A stretch of DNA of 64,000 nt from Dipteris shenzhenensis (lineage: Eukaryota; Polypodiophyta; Polypodiopsida; Gleicheniales): the NCBI GenBank assembly GCA_047967505.1, contig CM106538.1; one strand, 5' to 3'. The notes beneath the pieces are model-generated. The model did not search any database and was not told the DNA's origin. It worked only from the letters and a program-made list of their open reading frames with translations. The position numbers and the translations under genes are program-made. Positions 12,275 to 25,822 of the stretch are shown piece by piece; the first letter of the stretch is position 1; every line of letters begins with the position of its first letter.

Positions 12275-13061
12275 TATTAAATATCAATGCTCCACTCTGG
12301 TGTAACTACGCAGGAACCAGCTAACTCTACTTGTAAGCCCCCCATTGAAAAAGAAGAGAAGGAAGAGGGGAAAAGAGAAGGAAAAGAGAGAGGGGAAAAG
12401 AAGAAAAGAGAGGAAAAAAGGGAGGGGAAAAAGAGACAAAGCATATGCAAATGTGAGGAAAAAAGAGAGGGGAAAAAGAGCATATGCTCGAGCGCATTTG
12501 AGTAGCTCGGTTATCTAGTAGGTCCTAGTTTGGACACCAGATGGGGGCCATGTGTGTCCTAATGGCTTCAAATAGAGTTGGCACACTGCCAACTAGGCTA
12601 CATGCAAGTGCGGGAAGGCATCCCATGACTGACCGCACTGAGGGTAGATGGAGCATTTCCCGGGGCAGCCCACTCTCGGGTTGCGGGGCCATGGATCTAT
12701 CATGTGGTCGGTGGTCTATTTCGGGACCGACCTCCAGTCGGCCATTTTGGGTGGACTGGGTCAGTCACCCAATTGGGTCTAACCGACTACGACTGGTGGC
12801 TATATAAGAGCAAGCCCGTGAAGCCCATAATCATCACTGGCTACAGCAACCCTAATTCCTTAGCATCCAACCTCCGTCCTCTACTGTTTCTAGCATGCCA
12901 TCAAAGCTTCTCACACAGGAGTGCACATCTAAGAGGTAGCACCATCTATTGTATCAATTTTACAGTAATCAAATTTTTGATTCTCCATGCTATCTGCTTT
13001 TCTCTCTTGCATACGAGTTCTTGTTATCTGTTGAGCACAGACGTTGTATTGTTTTCTTACA
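12275..13061 (+). repeat. 3' LTR of copia B (787 bp)
   Basis: Follows a polypurine tract (GAGGGGGGG, 12266-12274). Its first bases are TA rather than the TG seen in A. It ends CA at 13061. It carries an extra purine-rich block and a TATATAA at 12801-12807. Confidence 0.88.
12346..12490 (+). repeat. Purine-rich expansion inside the copia B 3' LTR
   Basis: About 145 bp of almost pure A/G, built from GGAAAAGAGA-like words. The copia A 3' LTR goes from the CCCCCCAT run almost directly to GCATTTGAG, so the block is an insertion or expansion specific to this LTR. Confidence 0.8.
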
Positions 13062-13536
13062 AAGGTAGCTTAGAAAAAATTAATTTAACCACTCTAATAC
13101 TAGGAAAATGTAGTTTAGATAGAATTAACCATTAATACTAGGAACCGGTAATTTAGAAAAAATGAGAAGTGGGGTGTTTTAAAAAAAGTAGAAGAAAAGA
13201 AATAAGCAAAATAGGGAAAATATTAAAGAACACTAGGATAATAAACAAGAAAAGAAAATTTAATAAGGTACATTAAGAAAAATTATTAAAGGAAATAAAA
13301 AATTAGTAGATAAGGATGTAGAGTAAAAAATAAGAAAAAACCCAGTAAAATTAGAGCATATAAAAATTGTAAGAAAATTAGTAGAAAATTTTCAGAAAAG
13401 CCATTGATAAAGGATAAAAAGGAAAAAGGAACGAAAAAATAACAAGGGAAAAGGAAAAAGAAAAAAAGAAAGAAAGGAAAAAATTGAGGTAGGTAAAATT
13501 TTTGAAAACATAGATTTAATTATTAAGAAAAAATTG

Positions 13537-13648
13537 GAGATAAAGTGCTAGCAATAGGGAAAATAAATAAGGACAATTAGGGAAAACAGAGAGACGTAGG
13601 GGAAATCAAAAATTAAAGAGAATTTAAGGAATATATAAGAAAAAACAG

Positions 13649-13693
<45 letters not shown>

Positions 13694-13740
13694 GAGGCCA
13701 GGGCCTAAACCAAAAGAGAGGAAGGTGTAGGAAGTGTGTG
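13537..13740 (+). repeat. Segmental duplication, copy 1
   Basis: Starts GGAGATAAAGTG and ends GTGTAGGAAGTGTGTG. A second copy lies at 15173-15357. The copies differ mainly in the length of the GA run and in small A-rich indels. Confidence 0.85.
13648..13692 (+). repeat. (GA)n microsatellite
   Basis: About 45 bp of GA dinucleotides with one AA interruption; much shorter in the paralogous copy near 15295. Confidence 0.95.
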
Positions 13741-14518
13741 TATGTCCATTTCGTGAGACCATTTGCATGTTATACCTTGGTCGACGTTGCATGGGTTATT
13801 AAGGTAATAAAAATAAAAAAGGCTCTCTTTTATATATATAAATTATCTTTGTAGTGGTTATTAAGGTCTATATACATATTTTCTCATGGTCAAATTGCCA
13901 ACGTTGCATGTGCCGTGCCGAGAGCAGAAACAAGACGGGATGCATGAGCCAAGGTAGGCATTGAGCAAATTGCTTCTACCAGTATGGTGTCATTCGTATT
14001 ATTTTTTTATATTGTTGTACCAACTTTTGTTTTATGAACACCCATGTAATAAATAAATTTTTATCCACCCTTATCAAAGCTTCATGTTCCGTGTTGTTAA
14101 AAGGCTTTTTATTTTAAAAACACACACACCCAAACCTTGTTAACCCTTGGCCGGGTTAACCATGTGCCACATTGCTCAGTAAACCTTTATCAGGTTGTCT
14201 AGGGATGTGAGGTTCTTGTACAACTCTTCTTGATATCCCTTTTCAGGTGGTACTCTTTGGTGGAATTGTCATAACTACGCAATCGTTGTGCCTGGTGCGT
14301 GATTGTTTCAAGATAGTTATGGTAATTTTAGTTCATGTCAAATTACATTGAACAATTTGATGATCACAAAAGAAATAACCACTTCGAAACACTTACGATA
14401 TATTTAATTTTTCAAATAATCATAAAGAGGCTTCCTCTTTTTTGGTGCGGGGCAAGACACCACTTGATAGGTGTCCTGCCCCCATCTTGTGGTGTCCCCT
14501 CGGGTAAGGGTGGCCACG

Positions 14519-14521
<3 letters not shown>

Positions 14522-14550
<29 letters not shown>
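14522..14550 (+). repeat. (CA)n microsatellite
   Basis: Uninterrupted CA dinucleotides. Confidence 0.95.
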
Positions 14551-15172
14551 TGCTTATGATAACATTGTCATACGTCAAAATTATCGATGTGATATATAAG
14601 CAATAGAAGCTTGGTTGGATGCTAAGAGTGTGAGAAATATGGATACCATTATTTTTGAAGTTATGAATGGGCACCATAAGGCATGTAAAAGGCCTTGATG
14701 AACCTTATAGAGCATGGGTAAACAGATAAGTATAGATGACTAGATGATCTTACAAAATTCTTTATATAGAGGGATTAACTCACACAAATGAGGACAATTT
14801 CTCATACTTTATGTAATCAAAGGTGGATGAAACTATGGTTTTGAGGACCATGGTTAACTTATTGTAAAAAAATTGAAGAGTTGGGTGGAAACATATCGAC
14901 TACAGTTGGCTATTATGGTACTATACAAAGCTTGCCATGGGTTTGAATTTAGGAAATTGTGAATTAGGAAAAGAAAAACAAGGGGAGCGAGGGAAATAGA
15001 AAGTGGGAAAGTGATGGAAAAAAAGGAAAAGAAAGGTGGGAAAGGTGGAAGAGTAATTAGAAGAGGTTTCTTAAGAAATTAATTAAATTTTAGAGAGGAC
15101 AAACTAGGGAAAGGGGAGGAGAAGTAAGGAAGTAAAAAGTAGAGCAAGTAAAAAGAAAAAAAAAGGGGGGGG

Positions 15173-15348
15173 GAGATAAAGTGTTAGCAACAGGGAAAAT
15201 AAATAAGGACAATTAGGGAAAATAGAGAGACGTAGGGAAAATAAAGTAAAAATAAAAAATTAAAGAGAATTTAAGGAATATATAAGAAAAAACAAGAGAG
15301 AGAGAGAAGGAGGCCAAGGCCTCTAACCAAAAGAGAGGAAGGTGTAGG

Positions 15349-15357
<9 letters not shown>
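15173..15357 (+). repeat. Segmental duplication, copy 2
   Basis: Paralogue of 13537-13740. Its right end, GTGTGTG, has expanded into a long GT run here but not in copy 1. Confidence 0.85.

Positions 15358-15406
<49 letters not shown>
15347..15406 (+). repeat. (GT)n microsatellite
   Basis: About 55-60 bp of GT dinucleotides. The His-Thr ORF on the minus strand is an artefact of this run. Confidence 0.95.
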
Positions 15407-15408
<2 letters not shown>

Positions 15409-15570
15409 ATATATCGTTTGATCTCATTTGAGGTTTCTCACATGACAATGATTTGGGAGATCTATATTGATGGAAAAGTGTGATGCACATCAATTTCTAC
15501 ATCAAAAGTGTCAATGAGTAGTAATAAGACATGGTGTGTATCATAATATTGGATGAGATGAAGAAAGCGA

Positions 15571-15870
15571 TAAAGATTATGATGAAATTTACAATTGTTT
15601 GACTATTTTTTAGATGATTGTTTAAGATTTCAATTTTTAAAAAAACATTTTAACATTTCCAAGGTCCTTATGCTCATATTTCCTCAATTTGAGAGATTTT
15701 AACATAGATGCTTGGGTTGATGCAAGCTTATGGAAAACTTTGACACGATTGTCTAGCCGTTTAAGGTTTGATGGTAGAGTGTTGTAGTTGTCTACAATGA
15801 TGTGGGTTAGTTCTTGTCCTCTCCTTTAGAATGATAGTTGGAACTTCAATATAAAGTAGTAGACTATCTA
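15571..15870 (+). repeat. Dispersed repeat, copy 1
   Basis: Shares start (TAAAGATTATGATGA), middle (GATGGTAG-GTGTTG) and end (GATAGTTGGAACTTCAATAT) with 34529-35028. The second copy holds about 200 bp more in the middle. Family unknown; no coding capacity. Confidence 0.75.
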
Positions 15871-17033
15871 TTGGAAACATTTCTATCTCAACTCAATTTT
15901 GAAATCAAAAGGAATAGTGGGTGAAACTTCTTTTCAATGCAAGTGAGGACCCTTAATAATCATCAAGATACTCAACCTTGCTCATTCGGCTAGCCTTGGC
16001 ACTCTTCAATGTTGAACGGAGCAATGCATAGAATCAAGGTCATAGGAGTTACAAGTTTCTTGTTGACTGTATCAACAACTATCGTTCTTAGGACTATTGC
16101 TAAAGAATGAACTGCACATACTAGCATTTGAATCTTTCTTCATACCTTGTTTGCACACCTGGAGTCAACTACATCAAAAGAAACATAAAATACATCCCAA
16201 CAAAAAAGGGGGTGGTGGAATGAAAGAACATGTGATTGTTGAGATGGGTTTGGGGTGGTGGAATGAAAGAACTGTGTGATTATAGAGATGGGGCTAGGCA
16301 TGATGAGAGGGAAGAATCTAAGTAAGCCAAAAACTTGTACACGATTTGTGCTTTTGAACATCTCAGGTTGTTTTCCAATTCAAAAACACAGATGATGATA
16401 TTGTGGTAGTATGTGGAGGCAGTCGATAGAGCGAGCGAGGAAAAGCGAGCGGGCCCAAAAAAGCGAGCGAGCTTTTCCACAATTTCCTTATCGAGGTATT
16501 CAACATAGCTTTGTGGAAACCACTATTTGGGAAAATTGTCGAAAATAAAACTTATGTCACTATGTGTAACTATACCAATATTGCGAATTATAGTCTACCT
16601 TAACTTCCAATTGGATCCATACTCACATTATGCAACAATAGTATGTGGTTTGAAAGAAACCGAATTTCCACTCCAAAGCGGATTCCATTACTAATACAAC
16701 AATTCTTTTGCATTTGAAATGGGTCTTATTATCAAACTCCTTCAATAATCAAAACAAATGCGTTGCTTGATATGTTGAACTTAGTAACATAAACATCACT
16801 TCACCCATATGTGGGGAAAAAAAACTTTCTGTAGACTTCATAGCATGGGATTGCATCAACACTTATGACATTCAAAATGGTTCTTCTTATTAAAAGTGTT
16901 ATCAACCATGAAAGAAAATGTTTAAAAATAGTTCACCCATATGTTGAAAAACCCAAGTGTCATTTATGACATTCAAAATTGTTCTTGCAACCATCCTGTA
17001 GTTCCTAGAGATTTTGCCCATACTTCCAACCCC

Positions 17034-17428
17034 TTCCCTTCAACCACTAAGAGGTATCTAATAGTTTTATAGAACACTTGAGATATCATCACCTCCTAAT
17101 ACAAAACCATTATTACTATTTGTAGAACACTTGAGATATCATCACCTCTTAATACAAGACCATTCTTACTATTTGTAGAACACTTGAGATATCATCACTC
17201 CTTCCCTTCAGCCACTAAGAGGTACCTAATACTTTTGTAGAACACTTGAACCATTCTTACTATTTGTAGAACACTTGAGATATCATCACCTTTTAATACA
17301 AAACCATTCTTACGGTTTGTATAACACTTGAGATATCATCACCTCTTAATATAAGACCATTCTTAGTATTTGTAGATCACTTTAGATATCATCGTCTCTT
17401 AATACAAGACCATTCTTACTATTTGAGA
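17034..17428 (+). repeat. 53-bp minisatellite, about 7 units
   Basis: Units begin CACTTGAGATATCATCACCT and end TTTGTAGAA, spaced 53 bp. Two units are interrupted by a variant block containing CCACTAAGAGGTA, which recurs at about 17045 and 17213, so a longer higher-order unit is also present. Confidence 0.85.
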
Positions 17429-17477
17429 GATTAATGGATTAAAGGTTTGAAGCTCATAGGAGACGAAGGAAGAGAAA

Positions 17478-17641
17478 GTCAGTTTCGACATGAGGACAAT
17501 AAAACTAATTGGAATATTTTGACTTATGTATTATACCTTTTTGAAGACTATGAATTTAAGTCAGTTTAAACATTAGGATGATAAAACTAATTAGAATATT
17601 TTGACTTATGTATTATATATTTTTGAAGACTATGAATTTTA
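17478..17641 (+). repeat. 82-bp tandem duplication
   Basis: GTCAGTTT at 17478 and again at 17560, followed by nearly identical sequence in both copies. Confidence 0.85.
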
Positions 17642-19635
17642 ATGAGGAGAGGCATGCACACTACTTAGTAAATACACTAGTACTACTACTAGTCTACGAC
17701 TATTAAGCCTAGTAGCACCAGTGTGATTTTGAGCCTTGTATCAGCCTTTTGATAATTTTCTTTCATCTTTAGTGCAATAGAAATTATTCCTTCTATCAGA
17801 AGAATCTTGCCAAATTTATTCAAAGTGATGATTTTGTAGTCTACAGCCACTATCCTCTGACTCTCAAAAATATATTAATGTGAGCACCCATTTATCTTGT
17901 TTGATCAACCCTAGACTATGTTGCGATAGGACATTACTAGAACAAAAAAAAAAAGAATTGATATGGCGATGTTCGGTGTGAAATAACCAAATTAAGGATT
18001 TAATAAGAAAGAAAACAATCAGAATCAATAGGCTATTCAATGGCTCAAATCTACACAGAAATTATAATGTGCCTCCCAACTCTTATGCATTCCAGCTCCT
18101 CATGTTTGACAAGAATGCAAACAATAATGAAATCACATTATCTTTAGTTTCAAAGTAAGCAAAGCACCAAAAATAAATGCAAACGTACTGGATGACGAAT
18201 AAATAGGTATAGATATAGATAGACCTATATATATGCATTCATAGATATAATGATGATTAAAGTTGGACGGTATAATAATATTATGTGTACTATCATTGGG
18301 ATTAGGACTACTATTGGTAATATTGTATGTAGTAGTAGGAGAACTACCATTAAGGAACACTCAAATAAAATTACTAATGGTGGTGATAAAACTACCACTA
18401 GTAGTTTGGTAATTACCCCTAACATCTACAACAAATATTTGATGGGTAGCTAGTATTAGGTCAAAAGGCCCCAATTGTGCTATAATAATGGACCCAAAAA
18501 GGGAGTGCTATAGCATCACCTAAGGGTCACTTTTTATCCATGAAAGAAACAAGTCGGTGCAACCTAGGTCATACAGATCTAGGTCATGTGGAGTGGTTCG
18601 CGTCTCTTTCCTTGACAAAAAAGTTACACTACCTTTGATAGTAACTACAAAGATTGCTGCCATAGTGCCGTAGAGTAGCCCCTAGGTTGCACCATCATCC
18701 CTTTTTGCTTTTGAGCCATTAAGTTTGATCCACTGATTTTATGTAGAATTATTCTACTATATGTTCACATGTCCTTAATAGGATCTTGATATGATCCCTT
18801 CCATTGTAAGTACTTTTACTTCAAGTTTCACATATCCTTAACAAACCACTAGGCTTCAACACAAATTCATTCTTATGTTTCAAGCCTTAAACTCAAACAC
18901 TCTTGTAAAAGGGATAATGTATTAAAGCTACATTCAATCCATCAAATCTTTTGAATAACAGTTCTATTGAAAATTCTTATATCATCAATAGGATTTCATC
19001 CATTATATGTTCATTTGTCTTTAATAGTATGTCTAAAAATTCATGTATATTCAATATTATTTCTCTCATGTGTTCCAATATCTTCAAAAGGATACCTTTA
19101 TTTAATAATGTCCAAACTTGAGCATTGATTTGTATTTATCAAACACAATTTCACTCCACCTATTCTTTAGAATGAAATTTTTTTGCCAAAAGTGGGCCAA
19201 ATGTAAGGTCTTTCCACATATTCTTAAGAATGAAAATTTTGGCCTTATGTTGGCAAGTCTATGGAATGAGGGTAAGGCCAAAGTCTCTGGTACGGTGCAT
19301 TAGGTCTTGATTAATTCTTCTTTAGGCTTGAATATTTAATGCATTAACTTCACAACTATTATTTATGCTTGAACTTGTAATGTATTAATTTCATGACTTA
19401 GGATTTTTATGAAGTTATATCTAACATGTCCCAAATTTAATGGAAATTAATATCCTACATAACACAACAAAGTATCATCATATCCCTTCCCAAAATCACT
19501 GCTACCTAGCAACTCTCCTGGCATTTTCACTGCCTTGCATTTGAGTTAGCTATGATGAAGAATGTTGCCTGCCTTTGGAACCTCTTAGAGTTACCGTTAG
19601 CATGATCTAATTTCATGTACCCCAAAACTTGAGAC

Positions 19636-20120
19636 TTGGAGATTCCCACATCACACCAGTGGTAGCTATCTTTTCCACTCTCAATGCTAGTAAGAGCTAG
19701 GCCCCATAGACCGGTAAAAGAAGTCTTTTTGGAGGTTCAATTTTTTCCCTCCGTCTTCTGCAGGCCCCCTAATGAAATAGGATATATTCATCACCCTACA
19801 TTTAATGCAATAATTGACACAACTTTTTTGGACCTGACTATGTAGTTTACATCCCAAAATTGGTGCTAAAATTGCAGATTGGGAGATTCCCATATCACAC
19901 CAACGGTAGCTGTCTTGTCCACTCTCAACACTAGTAAGAGCCGCGGTCCCCATAGACTGGTAAAAGAAGTCTTTTTGGAGGTTCAATTTTTTGCCTCCGT
20001 CTTCTCCGGCCCCATGACGGAATAGCATATATTCACCACCCTACATTTAATGCAAGAATTGACAACTTTTTTTGGACATGACTATGCAGCTTACATCCCA
20101 AAATTGGTGCTAAAATTTCA
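19636..20120 (+). repeat. Dimeric tandem repeat, 243-bp unit
   Basis: Two copies (19636-19878 and 19879-20120) with a few substitutions, each containing AAAAGAAGTCTTTTTGGAGG. A minus-strand 113-residue frame runs through both units and repeats a GGKKLNLQKDFFY-type segment. This could be chance readthrough of the repeat or a remnant of coding sequence. Confidence 0.85.
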
Positions 20121-20450
20121 TACCGGGCATCTCCATTTGTCGGGAGGTGTCCCCAGCGACCCCTTGGACTTGCTCTATTTGTCTAGTTGTGTCTCTCCAC
20201 AAAAATCGGAGTAGGGCCTATTTTCCCCATCTAGTAAAACTATATGCATCAATATGTATGTATGTATGTATGTATGCATGCATGCATGCATCCATGTATG
20301 TATGTACACACACACATATGTATGTATGTATGTATGTATGTGTACTAAAACTACTAAAACTATATGCATCAAATAATGTTGTTGATCAATTTTTGGCATA
20401 CCCCACCAAAATCAAGACCCCCATTGCAAAGAAAGGTAAGGAACACAAGT

Positions 20451-20573
20451 GCTTGTTCTTATGCTCATGAGACAACAAAATGCATGACATAGGCAACCAA
20501 TGGGGTCTTACTTTTGATGTTTGTATGTATGTATGTATGTATGTATGTATAAATGTATGTATGTATGTATGTA

Positions 20574-20608
<35 letters not shown>

Positions 20609-20639
20609 ATGTATGTATGTATGTATGTATGTATGTATG

Positions 20640-20704
<65 letters not shown>

Positions 20705-21255
20705 GTATATGTTGATGCATATATGTATATATTGATGTATATATTGATGCATACAATTTTGATATATGGAGAAAATGGACATGAAAACCATCTAAATTGG
20801 TTCTTGTCGTTCGATTTGATATATGACATGATCCTATTTGGATTTGTAAGTCCAAAGATATGGGGTCCTACTTTTAGGGCATGAATGCCTAAAATAGGTA
20901 GCGCGTTAACGCGCTACCTATTTCATGCATTTAGGCCTCAAAAGTAGGACCCCATTGGCAACACAATGGGGTCCTAGTTTTAAGGCCTAAATGCATGAAA
21001 TAGACAGTGCGTTAATACGCTGCCTATTTTAGCCATTCAGGCCCTAAAAGTAGTACCCCGTATCTTTGGACTTGCATATCCAAATGGGGTCATGTCATAA
21101 ATCAAATCGAACGGCAAGATCCACTTTAGATGGTTTTCATGTCCATTTTCTCCATCAACTAAAACTATATACATCAAATAATGTTGTTGATCAATTTTTG
21201 GCATACCCCCCCAAAATCAAGAACCCCATTGCAAAGAAAGGTAAAGAACACAAGT
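20451..21255. repeat. Satellite unit 1 (805 bp)
   Basis: Long (TATG)n and (TA)n spacer. Two hairpin modules, 20862-20953 and 20968-21059, with the core GCGCGTTAACGCGC at 20901-20914. Confidence 0.9.
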
Positions 21256-21377
21256 GCTTGTTCTTATGCTCATGAGACAACAAAATGCATGACATGGGAA
21301 ACCAATGGGGTCTTACTTTTGATGTTTGTATGTATGTATGTATGTATATATATGCATGTACATACATACATACATAC

Positions 21378-21421
<44 letters not shown>

Positions 21422-21963
21422 TTATGTATATGTTGATGCATATATGTATATATTGATGTATATATTGATGCATACAATTTTGATATATGGAGAAAATGGA
21501 CATGAAAATCATCTGAATTGGCTTTTGCCGTTTGATTTGATATATGACATGACCCCATTTGGATTTGTAAGTCCAAAGATACGGGGTCCTACTTTTAGGG
21601 CCTAAATGCCTGAAATAGGCAGCGCGTTAACGCGTTGCCTATTTCATGCATTTAGGCCTCAAAAGTAGGACCCCATTGGCAACACAATGGGGTCCTACTT
21701 TTGAGGCCTAAATGCATGAAATATGCGCTGCCTATTTTAGGCATTCAGACCCTAAAAGTAGCACCCCGTATCTTTGGACTTGCATATCCAAATGGGGTCA
21801 TGTCATATATCAAATCGAACGGCAAGATCCAATTTAGATGGTTTTCATCTCCATTTTCTCCATCAACTAAAACTATATTCATCAAATAATGTTGTTGATC
21901 AAGTTTTGGCATACCCCCCCAAAATCAAGACCCCCATTGCAAAGAAAGGTAAAGAACACAAGT
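21256..21963. repeat. Satellite unit 2 (708 bp)
   Basis: Spacer of TATG then CATA orientation around ATGCATGTAC. Hairpins 21583-21674 and 21689-21767; the second has lost 13 bp of its core. Confidence 0.9.
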
Positions 21964-22078
21964 GCTTGTTCTTATGCTCATGAGACAACAAAATGCATGA
22001 CATGGGAAACCAATGGGGTTTTACTTTTAATGTTTGCATGTATGTATGTATGTATATATATGCATGTACATACATACA

Positions 22079-22149
<71 letters not shown>

Positions 22150-22672
22150 ATGTTGATGCATATATGTATATATTGATGTATATGTTGATGCATACAATTT
22201 TGATATATGGAGAAAATGGACATGAAAATCATCTAAATTGGCTCTTGCCGTTTGATTTGATATATGACATGACCCCATTTGGATTTGTAAGTCCAAAGAT
22301 ACGGGGTCCTACTTTTAGGGCCTGAATGCCTAAAATAGGGAGCGCGTCAACGCGCTGCCTATTTCATGCATTTAGGCCTCAAAAGTAGAACCCCATTGGC
22401 AACACAATGGGGTCCTACTTTTGAGGCCTAAATGCATGAAATAGGCAGCGCGTCAAGCCCTGAAAGTAGCACCCCGTATCTTTGGACTTGCATATCCGAA
22501 TGGGGCCATGTCATATATCAAATCGAATGGCAAGATGCAATTTAGATGGTTTTCATGTCCATTTTCTCCATCAACTAAAACTATATTCATCAAATAATGT
22601 TGTTGATCAATTTTTTGGCATACCCCCCCAAAATCAAGACCCCCATTGCAAAGAAAGGTAAAGAACACAAGT
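21964..22672. repeat. Satellite unit 3 (709 bp)
   Basis: Same spacer type as unit 2. Hairpin 22303-22394 is complete; the module at 22409-22475 has lost most of its right arm. Confidence 0.9.
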
Positions 22673-22798
22673 GCTTGTTGTTATGCTCAAGAGACAACAA
22701 AATGCATGACATGGGAAACCAATGGGGTCTTACTTTTAATGTTTGTATGTATGTATGTATGTATGTATATGCATGTACATACATACATACATATATAC

Positions 22799-22850
<52 letters not shown>

Positions 22851-23406
22851 GTATGTATATGTTGATGCATATATGTATATATTGATGTATATGTTGATGC
22901 ATACAATTTTGATATATGGAGAAAATGGACATGAAAATCATCTAAATTGGCTCTTGCCGTTTGATTTGATATATGACATGACCCCATTTGGATTTGTAAG
23001 TCCAAAGATACGGGGTGCTACTTTTAGGGCCTGAATGCCTAAAATAGGGAGCGCGTCAACGTGCTGCCTATTTCATGCATTTAGGCCTCAAAAGTAGGAC
23101 CCCATTGGGTTGGCAATGGGGTCCTACTTTTGAGGCCTAAATGCATGAAATAGGCAGCGCGTTGACGCGCTCCCTATTTTAGGCATTCAGGCCCTAAAAG
23201 TAGCACCCCGTATCTTTGGACTTGCATATCCGAATGGGGTCATGTCATATATCAAATCGAATGGCAAGATCCAATTTAAATGGTTTTCATGTCCATTTTC
23301 TCCATCAACTAAAACTATATTCATCAAATAATGTTGTTTATCAATTTTTGGCATACCCCCCCCAAAATCAAGACCCCCATTGCAAAGAAAGGTAAGGAAC
23401 ACAAGT
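22673..23406. repeat. Satellite unit 4 (734 bp)
   Basis: Same spacer type as unit 2. Complete hairpins 23012-23103 and 23118-23209 separated by 14 bp. The enclosing palindrome spans about 22919-23305. Confidence 0.92.
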
Positions 23407-23527
23407 GCTTGTTCTTATGCTCATGAGACAACAAAATGCATGAAATAGGTAACCAACGGGGTCCTAATTTTGCTGTATGTATGTAAGTATGTATATATGT
23501 ATGTATGTACATACATATATATCTATA

Positions 23528-23610
<83 letters not shown>

Positions 23611-24140
23611 ATGTATATGTTGATGCATATATGTATATATTGATGCATACAATTTTGATATATGGAGAAAATGGACATGAAAATCATCTAAATTGGCTCT
23701 TGCCGTTTGATTTGATATATGACATGACCCCATTTGGATTTGTAAGTCCAAAGATACGGGGTCCTACTTTTAGGGCCTGAATGCCTAAAATAGGGAGCGC
23801 GTCAACGCGCTGCCTATTTCATGCATTTAGGCCTCAAAAGTAGGACCCCATTGGCAACCCAATGGGGTCCTACTTTTGAGGCCTAAATGCATGAAATAGG
23901 GAGCGCGTCAATTTAGGCATTCAGGCCCTAAAAGTAGCACCCCGTATCTTTGGACTTGCATATCCGAATGGGGTCATGTCATATATCAAATCGAATGGCA
24001 AGATCCAATTTAGATGGTTTTCATGTCCATTTTCTCCATCAACTAAAACTATATTCATCAAATAATGTTGTTTATCAATTTTTGGCATACCCCCCCCAAA
24101 ATCAAGACCCCCATTGCAAAGAAAGGTAAGGAACACAAGT
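23407..24140. repeat. Satellite unit 5 (734 bp)
   Basis: Spacer switches to the (GT)n-containing type. Hairpin 23758-23849 is complete; the module at 23864-23943 has lost part of its core. Confidence 0.9.
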
Positions 24141-24910
24141 GCTTGTTCTTATGCTCATGAGACAACAAAATGCATGAAATAGGTAACCAACGGGGTCCTA
24201 ATTTTGCTGTATGTATGTAAGTATGTATATATGTATGTATGTACATACATATATATCTATATGTGTGTGTGTGTGTGTATGTATATATATATATATATAT
24301 GTATGTATATGTATATGTTGATGCATATATGTATATATTGATGCATACAATTTTGATATATGGAGAAAATGGACATGAAAATCATCTAAATTGGCTCTTG
24401 CCGTTTGATTTGATATATGACATGACCCCATTTGGATTTGTAAGTCCAAAGATACGGGGTCCTACTTTTAGGGCCTGAATGCCTAAAATAGGGAGCGCGT
24501 CAACGCGCTGCCTATTTCATGCATTTAGGCCTCAAAAGTAGGACCCCATTGGCAACGCGTCAACGCGTTGCCTATTTCATGCATTTAGGCCTCAAAAGTA
24601 GGACCCCATTGGGTTGCCAATGGGGTCCTACTTTTGAGGCCTAAATGCATGAAATAGGCAGCGCGTTGACGCGCTCCCTATTTTAGGCATTCAGGCCCTA
24701 AAAGTAGCACCCCGTATCTTTGGACTTGCATATCCGAATGGGGTCATGTCATATATCAAATCGAATGGCAAGATCCAATTTAGATGGTTTTCATGTCCAT
24801 TTTCTCCATCAACTAAAACTATATTCATCAAATAATGTTGTTTATCAATTTTTGGCATACCCCCCCCAAAATCAAGACCCCCATTGCAAAGAAAGGTAAG
24901 GAACACAAGT
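24141..24910. repeat. Satellite unit 6 (770 bp)
   Basis: Short GT spacer. Hairpins 24456-24547 and 24622-24713, plus an extra half-module in between that begins near an ACGCGTCAACGCG core. Confidence 0.9.
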
Positions 24911-24997
24911 GCTTGTTCTTATGCTCATGAGACAACAAAATGCATGAAATATGTAAGTATGTATATATGTATGTATGTACATACATATATATCTATA

Positions 24998-25094
<97 letters not shown>

Positions 25095-25636
25095 ATGTAT
25101 ATGTTGATGCATATATGTATATATTGATGCATACAATTTTGATATATGGAGAAAATGGACATGAAAATCATCTAAATTGGCTCTTGCCGTTTGATTTGAT
25201 ATATGACATGACCCCATTTGGATTTGTAAGTCCAAAGATACGGGGTCCTACTTTTAGGGCCTGAATGCCTAAAATAGGGAGCGCGTCAACGCGCTGCCTA
25301 TTTCATGCACTTAGGCCTCAAAAGTAGGACCCCATTGGGTTGCCAATGGGGTCCTACTTTTGAGGCCTAAGTGCATGAAATAGGCAGCGCGTTGACGCGC
25401 TCCCTATTTTAGGCATTCAGGCCCTAAAAGTAGCACCCCGTATCTTTGGACTTGCATATCCGAATGGGGTCATGTCATATATCAAATTGAATGGCAAGAT
25501 CCAATTTAGATGGTTTTCATGTCCATTTTCTCCATCAACTAAAACTATATTCATCAAATAATGTTGTTTATCAATTTTTGGCATACCCCCCCCAAAATCA
25601 AGACCCCCATTGCAAAGAAAGGTAAGGAACACAAGT
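24911..25636. repeat. Satellite unit 7 (726 bp)
   Basis: GT spacer starting directly after the anchor; the AGGTAACCAACGGGG block of units 5 and 6 is deleted. Complete hairpins 25242-25333 and 25348-25439. Confidence 0.9.
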
Positions 25637-25727
25637 GCTTGTTCTTATGCTCATGAGACAACAAAATGCATGAAATATGTAAGTATGTATATATGTATGT
25701 ATGTACATACATATATATCTATATGTG

Positions 25728-25822
<95 letters not shown>

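Larger units (their letters stand above)
7812..13061 (+). mobile_element. Ty1/copia LTR retrotransposon, copy B (same family as A)
   Basis: Closely similar to copia A over the whole interior, with a left LTR of 385 bp (truncated) and a right LTR of 787 bp. The interior is broken by many frameshifts and stops that differ from those in A, so the two copies decayed independently. The left LTR is truncated at a different point from that of A. Confidence 0.92.
13062..20220. other. AT-rich noncoding region with small repeats
   Basis: No credible gene on either strand; the small ORFs have no recognisable motifs or coding character. The region carries simple repeats, two minisatellites, a dimeric repeat and segmental duplications, each listed separately. 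Confidence 0.6.
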
